Positions 27,105 to 34,940 of a stretch of 64,000 nucleotides of DNA are shown here, piece after piece. The notes beneath the pieces were generated by a model. The model did not search any database and was not told the origin of the DNA. It saw nothing but the letters and a program-made list of their open reading frames with translations. The stretch is from positions 124,001 to 188,000 of the forward strand of contig CAVPRX010000001.1 in NCBI GenBank assembly GCA_963708115.1, read 5' to 3'. A program made the position numbers and the translations under genes. Position 1 is the first letter of the stretch. Every line of letters starts with the position of its first letter. This DNA is from VRUE01 sp963708115 (lineage in GTDB: Bacteria > Actinomycetota > Thermoleophilia > Solirubrobacterales > 70-9).

Positions 27105-29327
27105 ATGAAGCGACCGACGGGGTTCGCTACGGTGCGACGCTCGATGAGACGCTTCGCCACTTGGACCACCGGGCACCCTTGGATCACGATCCTCGCTTGG
27201 ATCGTCGCCCTGTTCGGAGTCGCGATGATCGCCAACTCGGCCGGCTCCAGCTTCTCCGAAGACTTCAAGCTGCCCGCCTCCGACTCCCAGGAAGCCTTCG
27301 ACCTGCTCGAAAACAAGTTCCCGGCGCAATCGGGGGACACGGCGACGATCGTTTACAAGGCCCCCGGGGGCGTCGAAGCGCCGGCGGTCAAGCGCAAGAT
27401 GGAAGGCGTCTTTGCAACCGCCGCCAAGGTCCCGCACGTGAGCGAAGTCGCCAGCCCGTACGAGAACGGCGGTGCGGCGGCGATCAGCGACGACGGCAAG
27501 ATCGCTTACGCGACGGTTCAGTTCGACACCACGAGCGAAAAGCTGGAAACGGATGACACCGAACGGGTGATGAACGCCGCCGGGGCAGCCTCCGGCGATG
27601 GCCTGCAGGTCGAGGTCGGCGGCCAGCCCGTGGAGGAAGCTCGCGCCGAAGAAGAAGGCGACTCCTCCTTCATGATCGGCCTGCTGGCCGCGGTCGTCAT
27701 CCTGCTGATCACCTTCGGCTCCGTCGTGGCGATGGGCCTGCCGCTGCTCACGGCGCTGTTCGCGCTCGGGGTCGGGCTCGGCCTGGTCACGCTCGGCACC
27801 CACGTCTTCGACACGGCCGAGTTCGCGCCGCAACTGGCGGCGATGATCGGCCTCGGCGTCGGCATCGACTACGCCCTCTTCATCCTCACCCGCTTCCGCA
27901 ACGGCCTCGACGAGGGCCTGGAGTCCCGCGACGCCGCGATCGCCGCCGTCGACACCGCCGGTCGCGCCGTGCTCTTCGCCGGCGTGACCGTGATCATCGC
28001 CCTGATGGGGATGTGGCTGCTCGGCCTCAGCTTCCTCTACGGCGTGGCGATGGCCGCCGCGATCGCCGTGCTATTCACGATGATCGCGGCGCTGACTCTG
28101 TTGCCGGCGCTGCTGACGATCGCCGGTCGCCGGGTCGACCGCCTGCGCATCCCCGGCTTGGGAAAGCGCGAGCCCTCGACCGCCGAAGACACGCGCTGGT
28201 TCCGTTGGAGCCGTGAGATCCAACGGCGGCCGGTGCTCTCGGCGCTGCTCTCCGGAGGCCTGCTGATCGCCCTCTGCATCCCCACCCTCTCGCTGCGCCT
28301 CGGCTCCAACGACGCCGGCACCGACCCGGCGGGAACGACGACGAAGGAAGCCTACGACCTGCTCGCGGAGGGATTTGGCCCTGGCTTCAACGGACCCTTC
28401 TCGATCGTCGCGGCGCTGCCGAGCAAGGGAGACGACGCGGCGCTGGTCGAGTTGAGCAAGACGCTCGAAGGCGAAGAAGGCGTCGCCGACACCACCCCGG
28501 TAATGCTCAACCCCGCCAAGAACACCGCGGTCTTCCAGCTCTACCCGACCACCTCGCCGCAGAGCGAGGACACGACCAAGCTGCTCGACCACATCCGCGA
28601 CGACGTGATCCCGCCGATCGAGCAGCGCACCGGCGCCAAGGTGCACGTCGGCGGCATCACCGCGATCTTCGAGGACTTCGGCACCGCGATCGCCGAAAAG
28701 CTGCCGCTCTTCATCGGCGTCGTCGTGCTGCTCTCGGCGCTCCTGTTGATGGCCGTCTTCCGCTCGATCCTGGTGCCGTTGAAGGCGGTCGTGATGAACC
28801 TGCTCAGCATCGGCGCCGCCTTCGGCTTGATCGTCGCCGTCTTCCAGTGGGGCTGGGGCGCGAGCCTGATCGGGGTCGACGGCACCGGACCGATCATCTC
28901 CTTCTTCCCGATCTTCCTCTTCGCGATCATCTTCGGCCTCTCGATGGACTACGAGGTCTTCCTGATGTCGCGGATCCACGAGGAGTGGGAAGACAAGAAA
29001 GACGCAACCGAAGCGGTTACGCGCGGCCTCGCCCTGACCGGCCGCGTGATCACTGCCGCGGCGGCAATCATGGTCACCGTCTTCGCCTCGTTCATGATCG
29101 GCGAAGACCGCATCATCAAACTCTTCGGCCTCGGCCTGGCCTCCGCGGTCTTCATCGACGCGGTCATCATCCGCTCGGTCCTCGTGCCGGCCGTGATGCA
29201 ACTCTTCGGCAAGAGCGCCTGGTGGCTGCCGGACTGGCTCGACCGGATCCTCCCCAGGCTCCATGTGGAGCCGGCAGAGGGCGATCCAGCACCGACGGGA
29301 GAGCACCCCGTCGTCGAGAGCGCCTGA
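27105..29327 (+). CDS. MMPL/RND-family membrane transporter
   Basis: A 740-residue integral membrane protein with two similar halves, each with an extracytoplasmic loop followed by a membrane bundle. The bundle motif GLGVGIDYALFILTRFR in the first half and FGLSMDYEVFLMSRIHEEW in the second (proton-relay DY pairs) are typical of MMPL transporters that export lipids or drugs. A likely start is the ATG at 27144 (MRRFATWTTGHP). GAA and AAA codons are more frequent than in flanking genes. No regulator adjoins it, and its substrate cannot be read from sequence. Confidence 0.88.
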   Translation: MKRPTGFATVRRSMRRFATWTTGHPWITILAWIVALFGVAMIANSAGSSFSEDFKLPASDSQEAFDLLENKFPAQSGDTATIVYKAPGGVEAPAVKRKMEGVFATAAKVPHVSEVASPYENGGAAAISDDGKIAYATVQFDTTSEKLETDDTERVMNAAGAASGDGLQVEVGGQPVEEARAEEEGDSSFMIGLLAAVVILLITFGSVVAMGLPLLTALFALGVGLGLVTLGTHVFDTAEFAPQLAAMIGLGVGIDYALFILTRFRNGLDEGLESRDAAIAAVDTAGRAVLFAGVTVIIALMGMWLLGLSFLYGVAMAAAIAVLFTMIAALTLLPALLTIAGRRVDRLRIPGLGKREPSTAEDTRWFRWSREIQRRPVLSALLSGGLLIALCIPTLSLRLGSNDAGTDPAGTTTKEAYDLLAEGFGPGFNGPFSIVAALPSKGDDAALVELSKTLEGEEGVADTTPVMLNPAKNTAVFQLYPTTSPQSEDTTKLLDHIRDDVIPPIEQRTGAKVHVGGITAIFEDFGTAIAEKLPLFIGVVVLLSALLLMAVFRSILVPLKAVVMNLLSIGAAFGLIVAVFQWGWGASLIGVDGTGPIISFFPIFLFAIIFGLSMDYEVFLMSRIHEEWEDKKDATEAVTRGLALTGRVITAAAAIMVTVFASFMIGEDRIIKLFGLGLASAVFIDAVIIRSVLVPAVMQLFGKSAWWLPDWLDRILPRLHVEPAEGDPAPTGEHPVVESA

Positions 29328-29371
29328 GCGGAAGAGACGGCGACCTCCTCCTTGGGGAACTCCCTCAAGCT

Positions 29372-29391
29372 GTGTACACGATCATGTACAC
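29372..29391. promoter_or_regulatory. Operator with inverted TGTACA repeats upstream of the toxin-antitoxin pair
   Basis: GTGTACA (29372-29378) and TGTACAC (29385-29391) form a perfect 7-bp inverted repeat around a 6-bp spacer, ending 7 bp before the antitoxin start codon. TGTACA is the known core of YefM-type operators, so this is very likely the autoregulatory site of the operon. Confidence 0.75.
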
Positions 29392-29398
29392 TTAACCG

Positions 29399-29686
29399 AT
29401 GGCGAAGACTGTTCCTGTGCGCGAGCTACGCAGCAACCTAAGCAGCCTGCTCGATGACGTCAGTGATCGGCGCGATCACGTCCTGGTGACCCGCAACGGC
29501 ACTCCAGCCGCAGCTCTCGTTCCGATCGACGAGTATGAGGCCTTGGAGGAGACCGCTGAGGTTCTTTCCGACCCCGATGCCCTCGCCGCCCTGGAGACCG
29601 GCCTCGCCGAAATAGAGCGCGGCGAAACGGTCACTCTCACGGAGCTTCGCAGCGAGCTTGCCGAACGTCGAGCTGCCGCCGGCTGA
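29399..29686 (+). CDS. Antitoxin, Phd/YefM family
   Basis: A 95-residue protein whose N terminus MAKTVPVRELRSNLSSLLDD is the DNA-binding Phd/YefM fold, and whose C-terminal half (acidic, PDALAALETGLAEIERGE) would wrap the toxin. It is 3 bp upstream of the toxin gene and directly preceded by a TGTACA palindrome. Antitoxin of a type II module: neutralises the toxin and represses its own operon. Confidence 0.88.
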   Translation: MAKTVPVRELRSNLSSLLDDVSDRRDHVLVTRNGTPAAALVPIDEYEALEETAEVLSDPDALAALETGLAEIERGETVTLTELRSELAERRAAAG

Positions 29687-29689
29687 TCG

Positions 29690-29953
29690 TTGGCACGGCT
29701 CGTTCTTGCCCGTCGCGCACGGCGGGAGCTGCTCGAACTCAACTGGCCGCTGATCGATGCGATCGAGGACGCGCTGGGGTTACTGGAGCGGGAACCGCAA
29801 GCCGGTCACGCGCTCCGAGGCAAACTGCGCGGCTTGTACTCGCTGCGGGTCGGTGCCTATCGGATCCTCTACCAGCTAACCGATGGCGGGCAGACCATCC
29901 GCGTTGCCGCCATTCGTCACCGCTCCAGTGCCTACGGGGTTGATCCGCGCTAG
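29690..29953 (+). CDS. RelE/ParE superfamily toxin
   Basis: An 87-residue basic protein starting at TTG, with the RelE/ParE order of segments: LARRARRELLEL helix, DAIEDALGLLE, LRGKLRGLYSLRVGAYRILYQL strand pair (key R and Y), and IRHRSSAY at the C terminus. RelE members cleave mRNA in the ribosomal A site; ParE members poison gyrase. The RVGAYRILYQ and HRSSAY residues favour the RelE/YoeB-like side, but I would not insist. It follows the antitoxin gene by 3 bp. Confidence 0.85.
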   Translation: MARLVLARRARRELLELNWPLIDAIEDALGLLEREPQAGHALRGKLRGLYSLRVGAYRILYQLTDGGQTIRVAAIRHRSSAYGVDPR

Positions 29954-30001
29954 CGCGTGCGACAAGCCAAGGCCGACTGACCAAGCGAGGGCGCGTCGGC
30001 G

Positions 30002-30021
30002 GCGGAGCGACAGTGCTCCGC
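30002..30021. terminator. Hairpin between the toxin gene and rpmB
   Basis: GCGGAGC (30002-30008) pairs perfectly with GCTCCGC (30015-30021) around GACAGT. It lies in the 103-bp gap between convergent genes and could stop the plus-strand transcript. No U-tract. Confidence 0.4.
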
Positions 30022-30035
30022 ACGGCGCGGAGCCG

Positions 30036-30055
30036 ACGGCGCGTCCTCGCGCCGT
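30036..30055 (-). terminator. GC-rich hairpin immediately after rpmB
   Basis: ACGGCGCG (30036-30043) pairs with CGCGCCGT (30048-30055) around the tetraloop TCCT, directly beyond the rpmB stop at 30057. Suitable as the end of the rib-rpmB transcript, although without a U-tract. Confidence 0.45.
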
Positions 30056-30056
30056 G

Positions 30057-30248
30057 TCAGGCGGCCTTGGTGACCTTGTTGGCCTTGAGGCAGCGCGTGC
30101 AGACGTAGGTGCGCAGCTTGCGTCCCTGCTCTTCGATCCGCACCTTCTGCAGGTTCGGGTCGAAGCGCCGCTTCGTGGCGACCATCGAGTGGCTTCGGGA
30201 CTGGCCGAACGCCGGTCCCTTGCCGCAGCTGTGGCATACCTTGGCCAT
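30057..30248 (-). CDS. rpmB: Ribosomal protein L28
   Basis: A 63-residue L28 with the zinc-binding pairs CHSC and CTRC, and GPAFGQSRSHSMVATKRRF. A standard-length member of the zinc-containing form. It follows ribH by 26 bp on the same strand, so it may be the last gene of the riboflavin operon. The usual partner, the DAK2-domain gene, is displaced by an inserted 2.9-kb plus-strand segment. Confidence 0.95.
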   Translation of the reverse strand: MAKVCHSCGKGPAFGQSRSHSMVATKRRFDPNLQKVRIEEQGRKLRTYVCTRCLKANKVTKAA

Positions 30249-30274
30249 CGGGTCGTGGATGGTACAGGTCGCCG

Positions 30275-30793
30275 TCAGCCGTCGCGGCTCTGCCAGCGGT
30301 AGGGGTTGATCGCCTGTTTGTGCAGCGCCATGCGGGCGACGGTCAGGGCGGCGTTGCGGCCCTGGTCGCGCTTGTCGCCGTTGGCGCGGGCGATCGCCTG
30401 CTCCATCGTGTCGCAGGTGATCACGCCGAAGGCGCAGGGCACGCCGGTCGCCAGCTGCACGTCCTGAATTCCACGGGCGGCCTCGGCGCAGACGAAGTCG
30501 TAGTGGTCGGTCTCGCCGCGGATGACGACGCCCAGGCAGGCAACCCCCGCATAGCGTTCGGTCGTCGCGAGCAGCTTGGCGGCGAAGGGCAGCTCGTAGG
30601 CACCGGGAACCGAGACCTCGCTCACCGCCGAGGCGGGCACACCGGCCAGCTCGAAGCCTTCGCGCGCCCCGCTGAGCATGCGGACCGCCAGATCCTCGTA
30701 GAAGCGACCGACGCAGACTGCGAAGCCGAGCGAGGAGAGGATCGAACGCTCGTCCTCGTCGAAGCTCTCCAGGAACGCGCCGGGCTCAGCCAC
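30275..30793 (-). CDS. ribH: 6,7-dimethyl-8-ribityllumazine synthase
   Basis: A 172-residue lumazine synthase catalysing the penultimate step of riboflavin synthesis. Motifs VSVPGAYELPFAAKLL, GVVIRGETDHYDFVC and the TCDTMEQAIAR region build the active site at the pentamer interface. The start overlaps the ribBA end by 8 bp. The N terminus (about 20 residues before the core) is longer than in many homologues. Confidence 0.95.
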   Translation of the reverse strand: MAEPGAFLESFDEDERSILSSLGFAVCVGRFYEDLAVRMLSGAREGFELAGVPASAVSEVSVPGAYELPFAAKLLATTERYAGVACLGVVIRGETDHYDFVCAEAARGIQDVQLATGVPCAFGVITCDTMEQAIARANGDKRDQGRNAALTVARMALHKQAINPYRWQSRDG

Positions 30794-32111
30794 CGGCGTT
30801 CCCCGCGTCGCGCTCCTCCTCGTCGTGGATCATCTCCTCGTCGAGCGCCAGGCCCTGGTGGTGCAGCGTGTGGCCCATCTTGTCGCGCTTGACTCGCAGG
30901 TAGGCCTCGTTGTGGGTGTTGGGGTCCGATTCGATCGGCACCTGCTCGCTGACCGAGAGTCCGTAACCCTCGAGCCCGACGATCTTTTTCGGGTTGTTGG
31001 TGAGGATGCGGATGCTGGTCAGGCCCAGGTCGCCGAGGATCTGGGCGCCGATGCCGTAGTCACGCAGGTCGGCGGGCAGGCCGAGCTTGAGGTTGGCCTC
31101 GACCGTGTCGGCCCCCTCCTCCTGCAGTTTGTAGGCGCGCAGCTTGTTGAGCAGCCCGATCCCGCGGCCCTCCTGGGAGAGGTAGAGGAGGACGCCCTGG
31201 CCCTCCTGCTCGATCATCGCCAGCGCCGAGGCGAGCTGTTCGCCGCAGTCGCAGCGCATGCTGTGGAAGACGTCGCCGGTGAGGCACTCGCTGTGGACGC
31301 GGACCAGCACGTCCTCAGCCCCGTCGACCTCGCCCTTGACCATCGCGACGTGATGTTTGTCGTCGATCAGCGAGCGGTAGCCGACCGCGGTGAAGTCGCC
31401 GAAGGCCGTCGGCAGGCCGGTGTCGACCACCCGCTCGACCAGCTTCTCGGTGCGGCGGCGGTAGGCGATCAGCTCGGCGACCGTGATCATTTTCAAGCCG
31501 TGCTTCTCGCAGTAGGGGACGAGGTCGGGCACGCGCGCCATCGTGCCGTCGTCGTTCATCACCTCGCAGATCACCCCGGCGGGGGTGAGGCCGGCGAGGC
31601 GGGCGAGGTCGACGCTGGCCTCGGTGTGGCCGGTGCGCTCCAGGACGCCGCCCTCTTTGGCCCGCAGGGGAAACATGTGGCCGGGGACGACGATGTCGCG
31701 CGGTCCGGAGTTGGGATCGATCGCGACCTGGATCGTGTGGGCACGGTCATGAGCGGAGATCCCGGTGCTGACCCCGCCGGCGGCCTCGATCGTCACCGTG
31801 AAGGCGGTCTGCAGCGGCGCCTCGTTCTTCGCCGCCATCAGGTTGAGGCCGAGGCGTTCGCAGCGTTCCGCGGTGAGCGCCAGGCAGATCAGCCCGCGCG
31901 CCTCCTTGGCCATGAAGTTGACCGCCTCGGGGGTGGCGAACTGGGCTGCCATCACGAGGTCGCCCTCGTTCTCACGGTCCTCGCCGTCGCAGACGACGAC
32001 CATGCGACCGCGGCGGATCTCCTCGATCGCTTCCTCGATCGTCGAGAAGTGGCTCTCGCCCTCGGCCCGCTCGGCTCCTTCTTGTCTCTGGGTCTCCGTC
32101 ATCTGGCTCAC
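30786..32111 (-). CDS. ribBA: Bifunctional DHBP synthase / GTP cyclohydrolase II
   Basis: A 441-residue fusion. The N-terminal domain (about 20-220) is 3,4-dihydroxy-2-butanone-4-phosphate synthase, with VVCDGEDRENEGDLVMAA and GHTEASVDLARLAG. The C-terminal domain is GTP cyclohydrolase II, with the zinc cysteines in SECLTGDVFHSMRCDCGEQL and YLSQEGRGIGLLNKL. Together they supply both riboflavin precursors. It overlaps ribE by 4 bp and ribH by 8 bp. Confidence 0.96.
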   Translation of the reverse strand: MSQMTETQRQEGAERAEGESHFSTIEEAIEEIRRGRMVVVCDGEDRENEGDLVMAAQFATPEAVNFMAKEARGLICLALTAERCERLGLNLMAAKNEAPLQTAFTVTIEAAGGVSTGISAHDRAHTIQVAIDPNSGPRDIVVPGHMFPLRAKEGGVLERTGHTEASVDLARLAGLTPAGVICEVMNDDGTMARVPDLVPYCEKHGLKMITVAELIAYRRRTEKLVERVVDTGLPTAFGDFTAVGYRSLIDDKHHVAMVKGEVDGAEDVLVRVHSECLTGDVFHSMRCDCGEQLASALAMIEQEGQGVLLYLSQEGRGIGLLNKLRAYKLQEEGADTVEANLKLGLPADLRDYGIGAQILGDLGLTSIRILTNNPKKIVGLEGYGLSVSEQVPIESDPNTHNEAYLRVKRDKMGHTLHHQGLALDEEMIHDEEERDAGNAGG

Positions 32112-32713
32112 GCTCGCTCCTTTCCAGCGAATGGTGCCATCAACCGCTCCACATGCTTTGCGATCACGTCACACTCGACATTCAACTTGCCCCCCGGCGA
32201 GGCTTCGCCCAGGGTCGTGCGCTCGAACGTCTCGGGGATCAGCGACACCTCGAGCCAATCCTCCCCCAACTCGGCGATCGTGAGGCTGACCCCGTCGAGG
32301 GTGATCGAACCCTTGTCGATCGCGTAGCGCAGCAGGTCGCGGTCGAGCGCGACGCGCAGGCGCTTGGCGAAGCCGTCCGCCTCGAATGCGGCGACCTCCC
32401 CGATGCCGTCGACGTGCCCTTGGACGATGTGGCCGCCAAGGCGATCGGATGCCTTCATCGCGAGCTCCAGATTGACGCGGCCGCCGGCCTCCAAGCCGGC
32501 GAGCGAGGTCACCGCAAGCGTCTGGTTCATCGCCTCGGTCTCGAAGCCGTCGCGATCGACCGCCGTCGCGGTCAGGCAGACGCCGTTGACCGCGACCGAA
32601 TCGCCCGGCTCTATACCGGCCGCAAGCGAGGTGGCGATTCGCAGACGAGCGCCCTCGGCGGCTGCATCGAGCGACTCGACCGTGCCGACGTCCTGAATCA
32701 GTCCGGTGAACAT
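32108..32713 (-). CDS. ribE: Riboflavin synthase alpha chain
   Basis: A 201-residue protein with two tandem lumazine-binding repeats, starting with the canonical MFTGLIQDVGTVESL. The repeat signatures SVAVNGVCLTAT and KGSITLDGVSLTI confirm the family. Dismutates two lumazines to riboflavin. Stop and start codons overlap with ribBA, and ribD ends one base away, so the four rib genes form one tight operon. Confidence 0.96.
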   Translation of the reverse strand: MFTGLIQDVGTVESLDAAAEGARLRIATSLAAGIEPGDSVAVNGVCLTATAVDRDGFETEAMNQTLAVTSLAGLEAGGRVNLELAMKASDRLGGHIVQGHVDGIGEVAAFEADGFAKRLRVALDRDLLRYAIDKGSITLDGVSLTIAELGEDWLEVSLIPETFERTTLGEASPGGKLNVECDVIAKHVERLMAPFAGKERA

Positions 32714-32714
32714 C

Positions 32715-33812
32715 TCACCACTCCTTGAAACGGGTCACGATCAGGGTGTCCTCGGCGTTGGGATCCAGGGCATTCAACCGCTCATTGTCGGCGAGAAGGA
32801 TCGGGGCGACGAACACCCGCGCTTCGTCGATCTGCTCGGCGGCTGCGAAGGCGGCAGCGAGAGTGCGCCCACCCTCGAGGAAGAGGCTGGTGATTCCACG
32901 CCGGCCGAGGTCGGCGAGCGCGGCGTCGATGCTGTCGGCAACGACCGTCTCCGCGCCCGCGCCCTTCAAGCCGGCGACCCGATCGGAATCGGCATCCGGG
33001 GAGACGATTGCCAGCACCGGCGACTCGTCACGCGTCTGCAGAAGCTGTGAATCGAGCGGCAGACGGGCCTGACGATCGAAGACAACTCTGATCGGCTGTC
33101 GCACCTCTGCGCGGTCGAGGTTTGAACCGCTATGCGACTCAAAGCTCGACCGCGGCGGTCGGGCGGTGAGCAGCGGGTCGTCGGCGAGCACCGTGCCGAT
33201 GCCCACGGCTATGGCGTCGGATTCGGCGCGCCAACGGTGGACAAGCTCCTGGCTCCGAGTGCCGCTGATCCAGGGCGAGTCGCCGGGCGGAGTCTCGGTG
33301 TGCCCGTCGAGCGACATCGCCAGCTTCACGGTCACCAGCGGCAAACCGGTGCGGGCGTGCTTGCGGAATGGCTGGTTCAGCACTCGCGCCGCGGTCGCCT
33401 CCTCGCCGGCGGCAAAATCGACTTCAACCTCGCCGTCGCGGAGCATTCCGGGTCCCCGCCCAGCCGCCTTCTCGCTCGGATCGTCGGAGGCGATGACGAC
33501 GCGCCCGATCCTGGCCTCCAGAATCGCGTCTACACAAGGTGGCTGTCGCCCCTGATGGGCACAGGGCTCGAGCGTCACGTACATCGTCGCGCCGGCGGGG
33601 TCCTCCCCCCTGCTCTCGCAATCGGCAAGCGCCGCCCGCTCGGCATGCAGCTCACCAAGCTTCGCGTGAAACCCCTCGCCAATGACCTCGCCATCTCGGA
33701 CGATCACCACGCCAACCAGGGGATTCGGACTCACTCGCCCGCGCCCGGACTCCGCAAGCTCAAGAGCCCGCCTCAGGTATTTGCGGTCCGCAGTTTTCAG
33801 CGAGGCGTCCAT
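32715..33812 (-). CDS. ribD: Bifunctional deaminase/reductase RibD
   Basis: A pyrimidine deaminase with zinc motifs HAERAALADCESRGEDPAG and PCAHQGRQPPC in the N-terminal half, and a C-terminal DHFR-like reductase (TVKLAMSLDGHTET, SLFLEGGRTLA). The ATG at 33812 gives 365 residues. A TTG 7 codons upstream at 33833 is also open but would put the start inside a TGAC/GTCA repeat. First gene of the rib operon. I find no FMN riboswitch in the 140 bp upstream. Confidence 0.93.
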   Translation of the reverse strand: MDASLKTADRKYLRRALELAESGRGRVSPNPLVGVVIVRDGEVIGEGFHAKLGELHAERAALADCESRGEDPAGATMYVTLEPCAHQGRQPPCVDAILEARIGRVVIASDDPSEKAAGRGPGMLRDGEVEVDFAAGEEATAARVLNQPFRKHARTGLPLVTVKLAMSLDGHTETPPGDSPWISGTRSQELVHRWRAESDAIAVGIGTVLADDPLLTARPPRSSFESHSGSNLDRAEVRQPIRVVFDRQARLPLDSQLLQTRDESPVLAIVSPDADSDRVAGLKGAGAETVVADSIDAALADLGRRGITSLFLEGGRTLAAAFAAAEQIDEARVFVAPILLADNERLNALDPNAEDTLIVTRFKEW

Positions 33813-33817
33813 ATTGA

Positions 33818-33833
33818 TTGACGAGTCAGTCAA
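33818..33833. promoter_or_regulatory. Inverted TTGAC/GTCAA repeat just upstream of ribD
   Basis: TTGAC (33818-33822) and GTCAA (33829-33833) are inverted around GAGTCA, 6 bp upstream of the ribD ATG. The shape resembles TetR-family operators, and TTGACT read toward ribD could also serve as part of a promoter. Weak evidence. Confidence 0.3.
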
Positions 33834-33854
33834 TGGTACCTCGCGCGGGTGGCG

Positions 33855-33906
33855 CGGGAGGAGGGGGTGTTCGGACGGGTGAGTCCGCTAACACCCCCTC
33901 CTCCCG
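33855..33906. repeat. Long perfect inverted repeat in the ribD/glycosyltransferase divergent region
   Basis: CGGGAGGAGGGGGTGTT (33855-33871) and its exact complement (33890-33906) form a 17-bp stem. The 18-base interior contains a second pairing, CGGAC with GTCCG. It is the only prominent structure in the 141 bp between the divergent ribD and glycosyltransferase genes. It could be a cis-acting leader structure for the plus-strand gene or a divergent-promoter insulator; no U-tract on either side. Confidence 0.6.
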
Positions 33907-33953
33907 TGACAGGACCCGCGCGCCGAGGCCAGGGATACCCTGACCGGCCAGCC

Positions 33954-34940
33954 ATGAAGCTCATCATCCAAATCCCCTGCCTGAACGAGGAAGCGACGCT
34001 GCCGGAGACGATCGCTGCCCTGCCGCGGCAGATCGAGGGCGTCGACGAGGTCGAGTTGCTGGTGATCGACGACGGCTCGACCGACCGCACGGTCGAGGTC
34101 GCCCGCGAGTGCGGAGTCGAGCACGTCGTCCGGCTGACCAACAACAGGGGGCTTGCGGCGGCCTTCCAGGCCGGCCTCGACGCCTGCCTCAAGCTCGGCG
34201 CCGACGTCGTCGTCAACACCGACGCCGACAACCAGTACAGCGGCGCCGACGTGCCGAAGCTGCTGGCGCCGATCCTCGCCGGCGAGGCCGACATGGTCGT
34301 CGGCGACCGCCGCATCGCCACGATCGAGCACTTCTCCGGCGCCAAGAAGGCGCTGCAGCGTGCCGGCAGCTGGGTGGTGCGCAGGCTCTCCGACACGGCG
34401 ATTGCCGACACGACCTCCGGCTTCCGCGCCTACAACCGCGAGGCGGCTCTGGGCCTGCTCGTCACCGACAACTTCACCTACACGCTGGAGAGCCTGATCC
34501 AGGCCGGCAAGATGCTCTCCGCCGTCGAGGGAGTCGAGGTCGCAACCAATCCGCAGACGCGCGAGTCGCGGCTATTCGACTCGACCGGCGCCTACGTACG
34601 CCGCAACGCCCTCTCGATCCTGCGCATCTACACCCGCTACGAGCCGCTGCGCGTCTTCGCCAGCGCCAGTGTCGTCGTCGTCGTCCTCGCGCTCGCCGCC
34701 TGGATGCCGTTCCTGATCGACTGGATCTTCAACGGCGACTCGAGTGGCCACATCCAGTCGCTGATCCTCGGCGCGGTGCTCTTCATCGCCGCGCTGCAGC
34801 TGCTCGCGCTGGGCGTGATCGGCGATCTGCTCGCCGGCCAGCGGGTGATGACGCAGCGGGTCTTCGAGCGGGTTCGCCGGGTCGAGCTCTCGCTCGGCGT
34901 CGAGCCGTCCCATTACGAGCGCGGCGCGCCGAAGAGCTGA
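33954..34940 (+). CDS. Family 2 glycosyltransferase, polyprenyl-phosphate type
   Basis: A 328-residue GT-A glycosyltransferase like dolichol-phosphate mannosyltransferase or GtrB. The donor-binding motifs LLVIDDGSTDRTVE and VVNTDADNQYSGADVPKLL are clear, with a C-terminal pair of membrane segments (VVVVLALAAWMPFLIDWIF and LILGAVLFIAALQLLALGV). It probably transfers a sugar to a lipid carrier at the membrane. I start at the ATG at 33954 (MKLIIQIPCLNEE). Its stop overlaps the next ATG (TGATG), coupling it to the flippase-like gene. Confidence 0.88.
   Translation: MKLIIQIPCLNEEATLPETIAALPRQIEGVDEVELLVIDDGSTDRTVEVARECGVEHVVRLTNNRGLAAAFQAGLDACLKLGADVVVNTDADNQYSGADVPKLLAPILAGEADMVVGDRRIATIEHFSGAKKALQRAGSWVVRRLSDTAIADTTSGFRAYNREAALGLLVTDNFTYTLESLIQAGKMLSAVEGVEVATNPQTRESRLFDSTGAYVRRNALSILRIYTRYEPLRVFASASVVVVVLALAAWMPFLIDWIFNGDSSGHIQSLILGAVLFIAALQLLALGVIGDLLAGQRVMTQRVFERVRRVELSLGVEPSHYERGAPKS

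Noticed and set aside
33813..33953. FMN riboswitch upstream of ribD
   Set aside because: The conserved aptamer sequences cannot be found; the region holds only the inverted repeat and the TTGAC site.
34109..34939. Plus-strand open frame in front of the flippase, overlapping the glycosyltransferase
   Set aside because: It is the glycosyltransferase read in another frame; the flippase starts at the ATG at 34940 overlapping the TGA of the previous gene.
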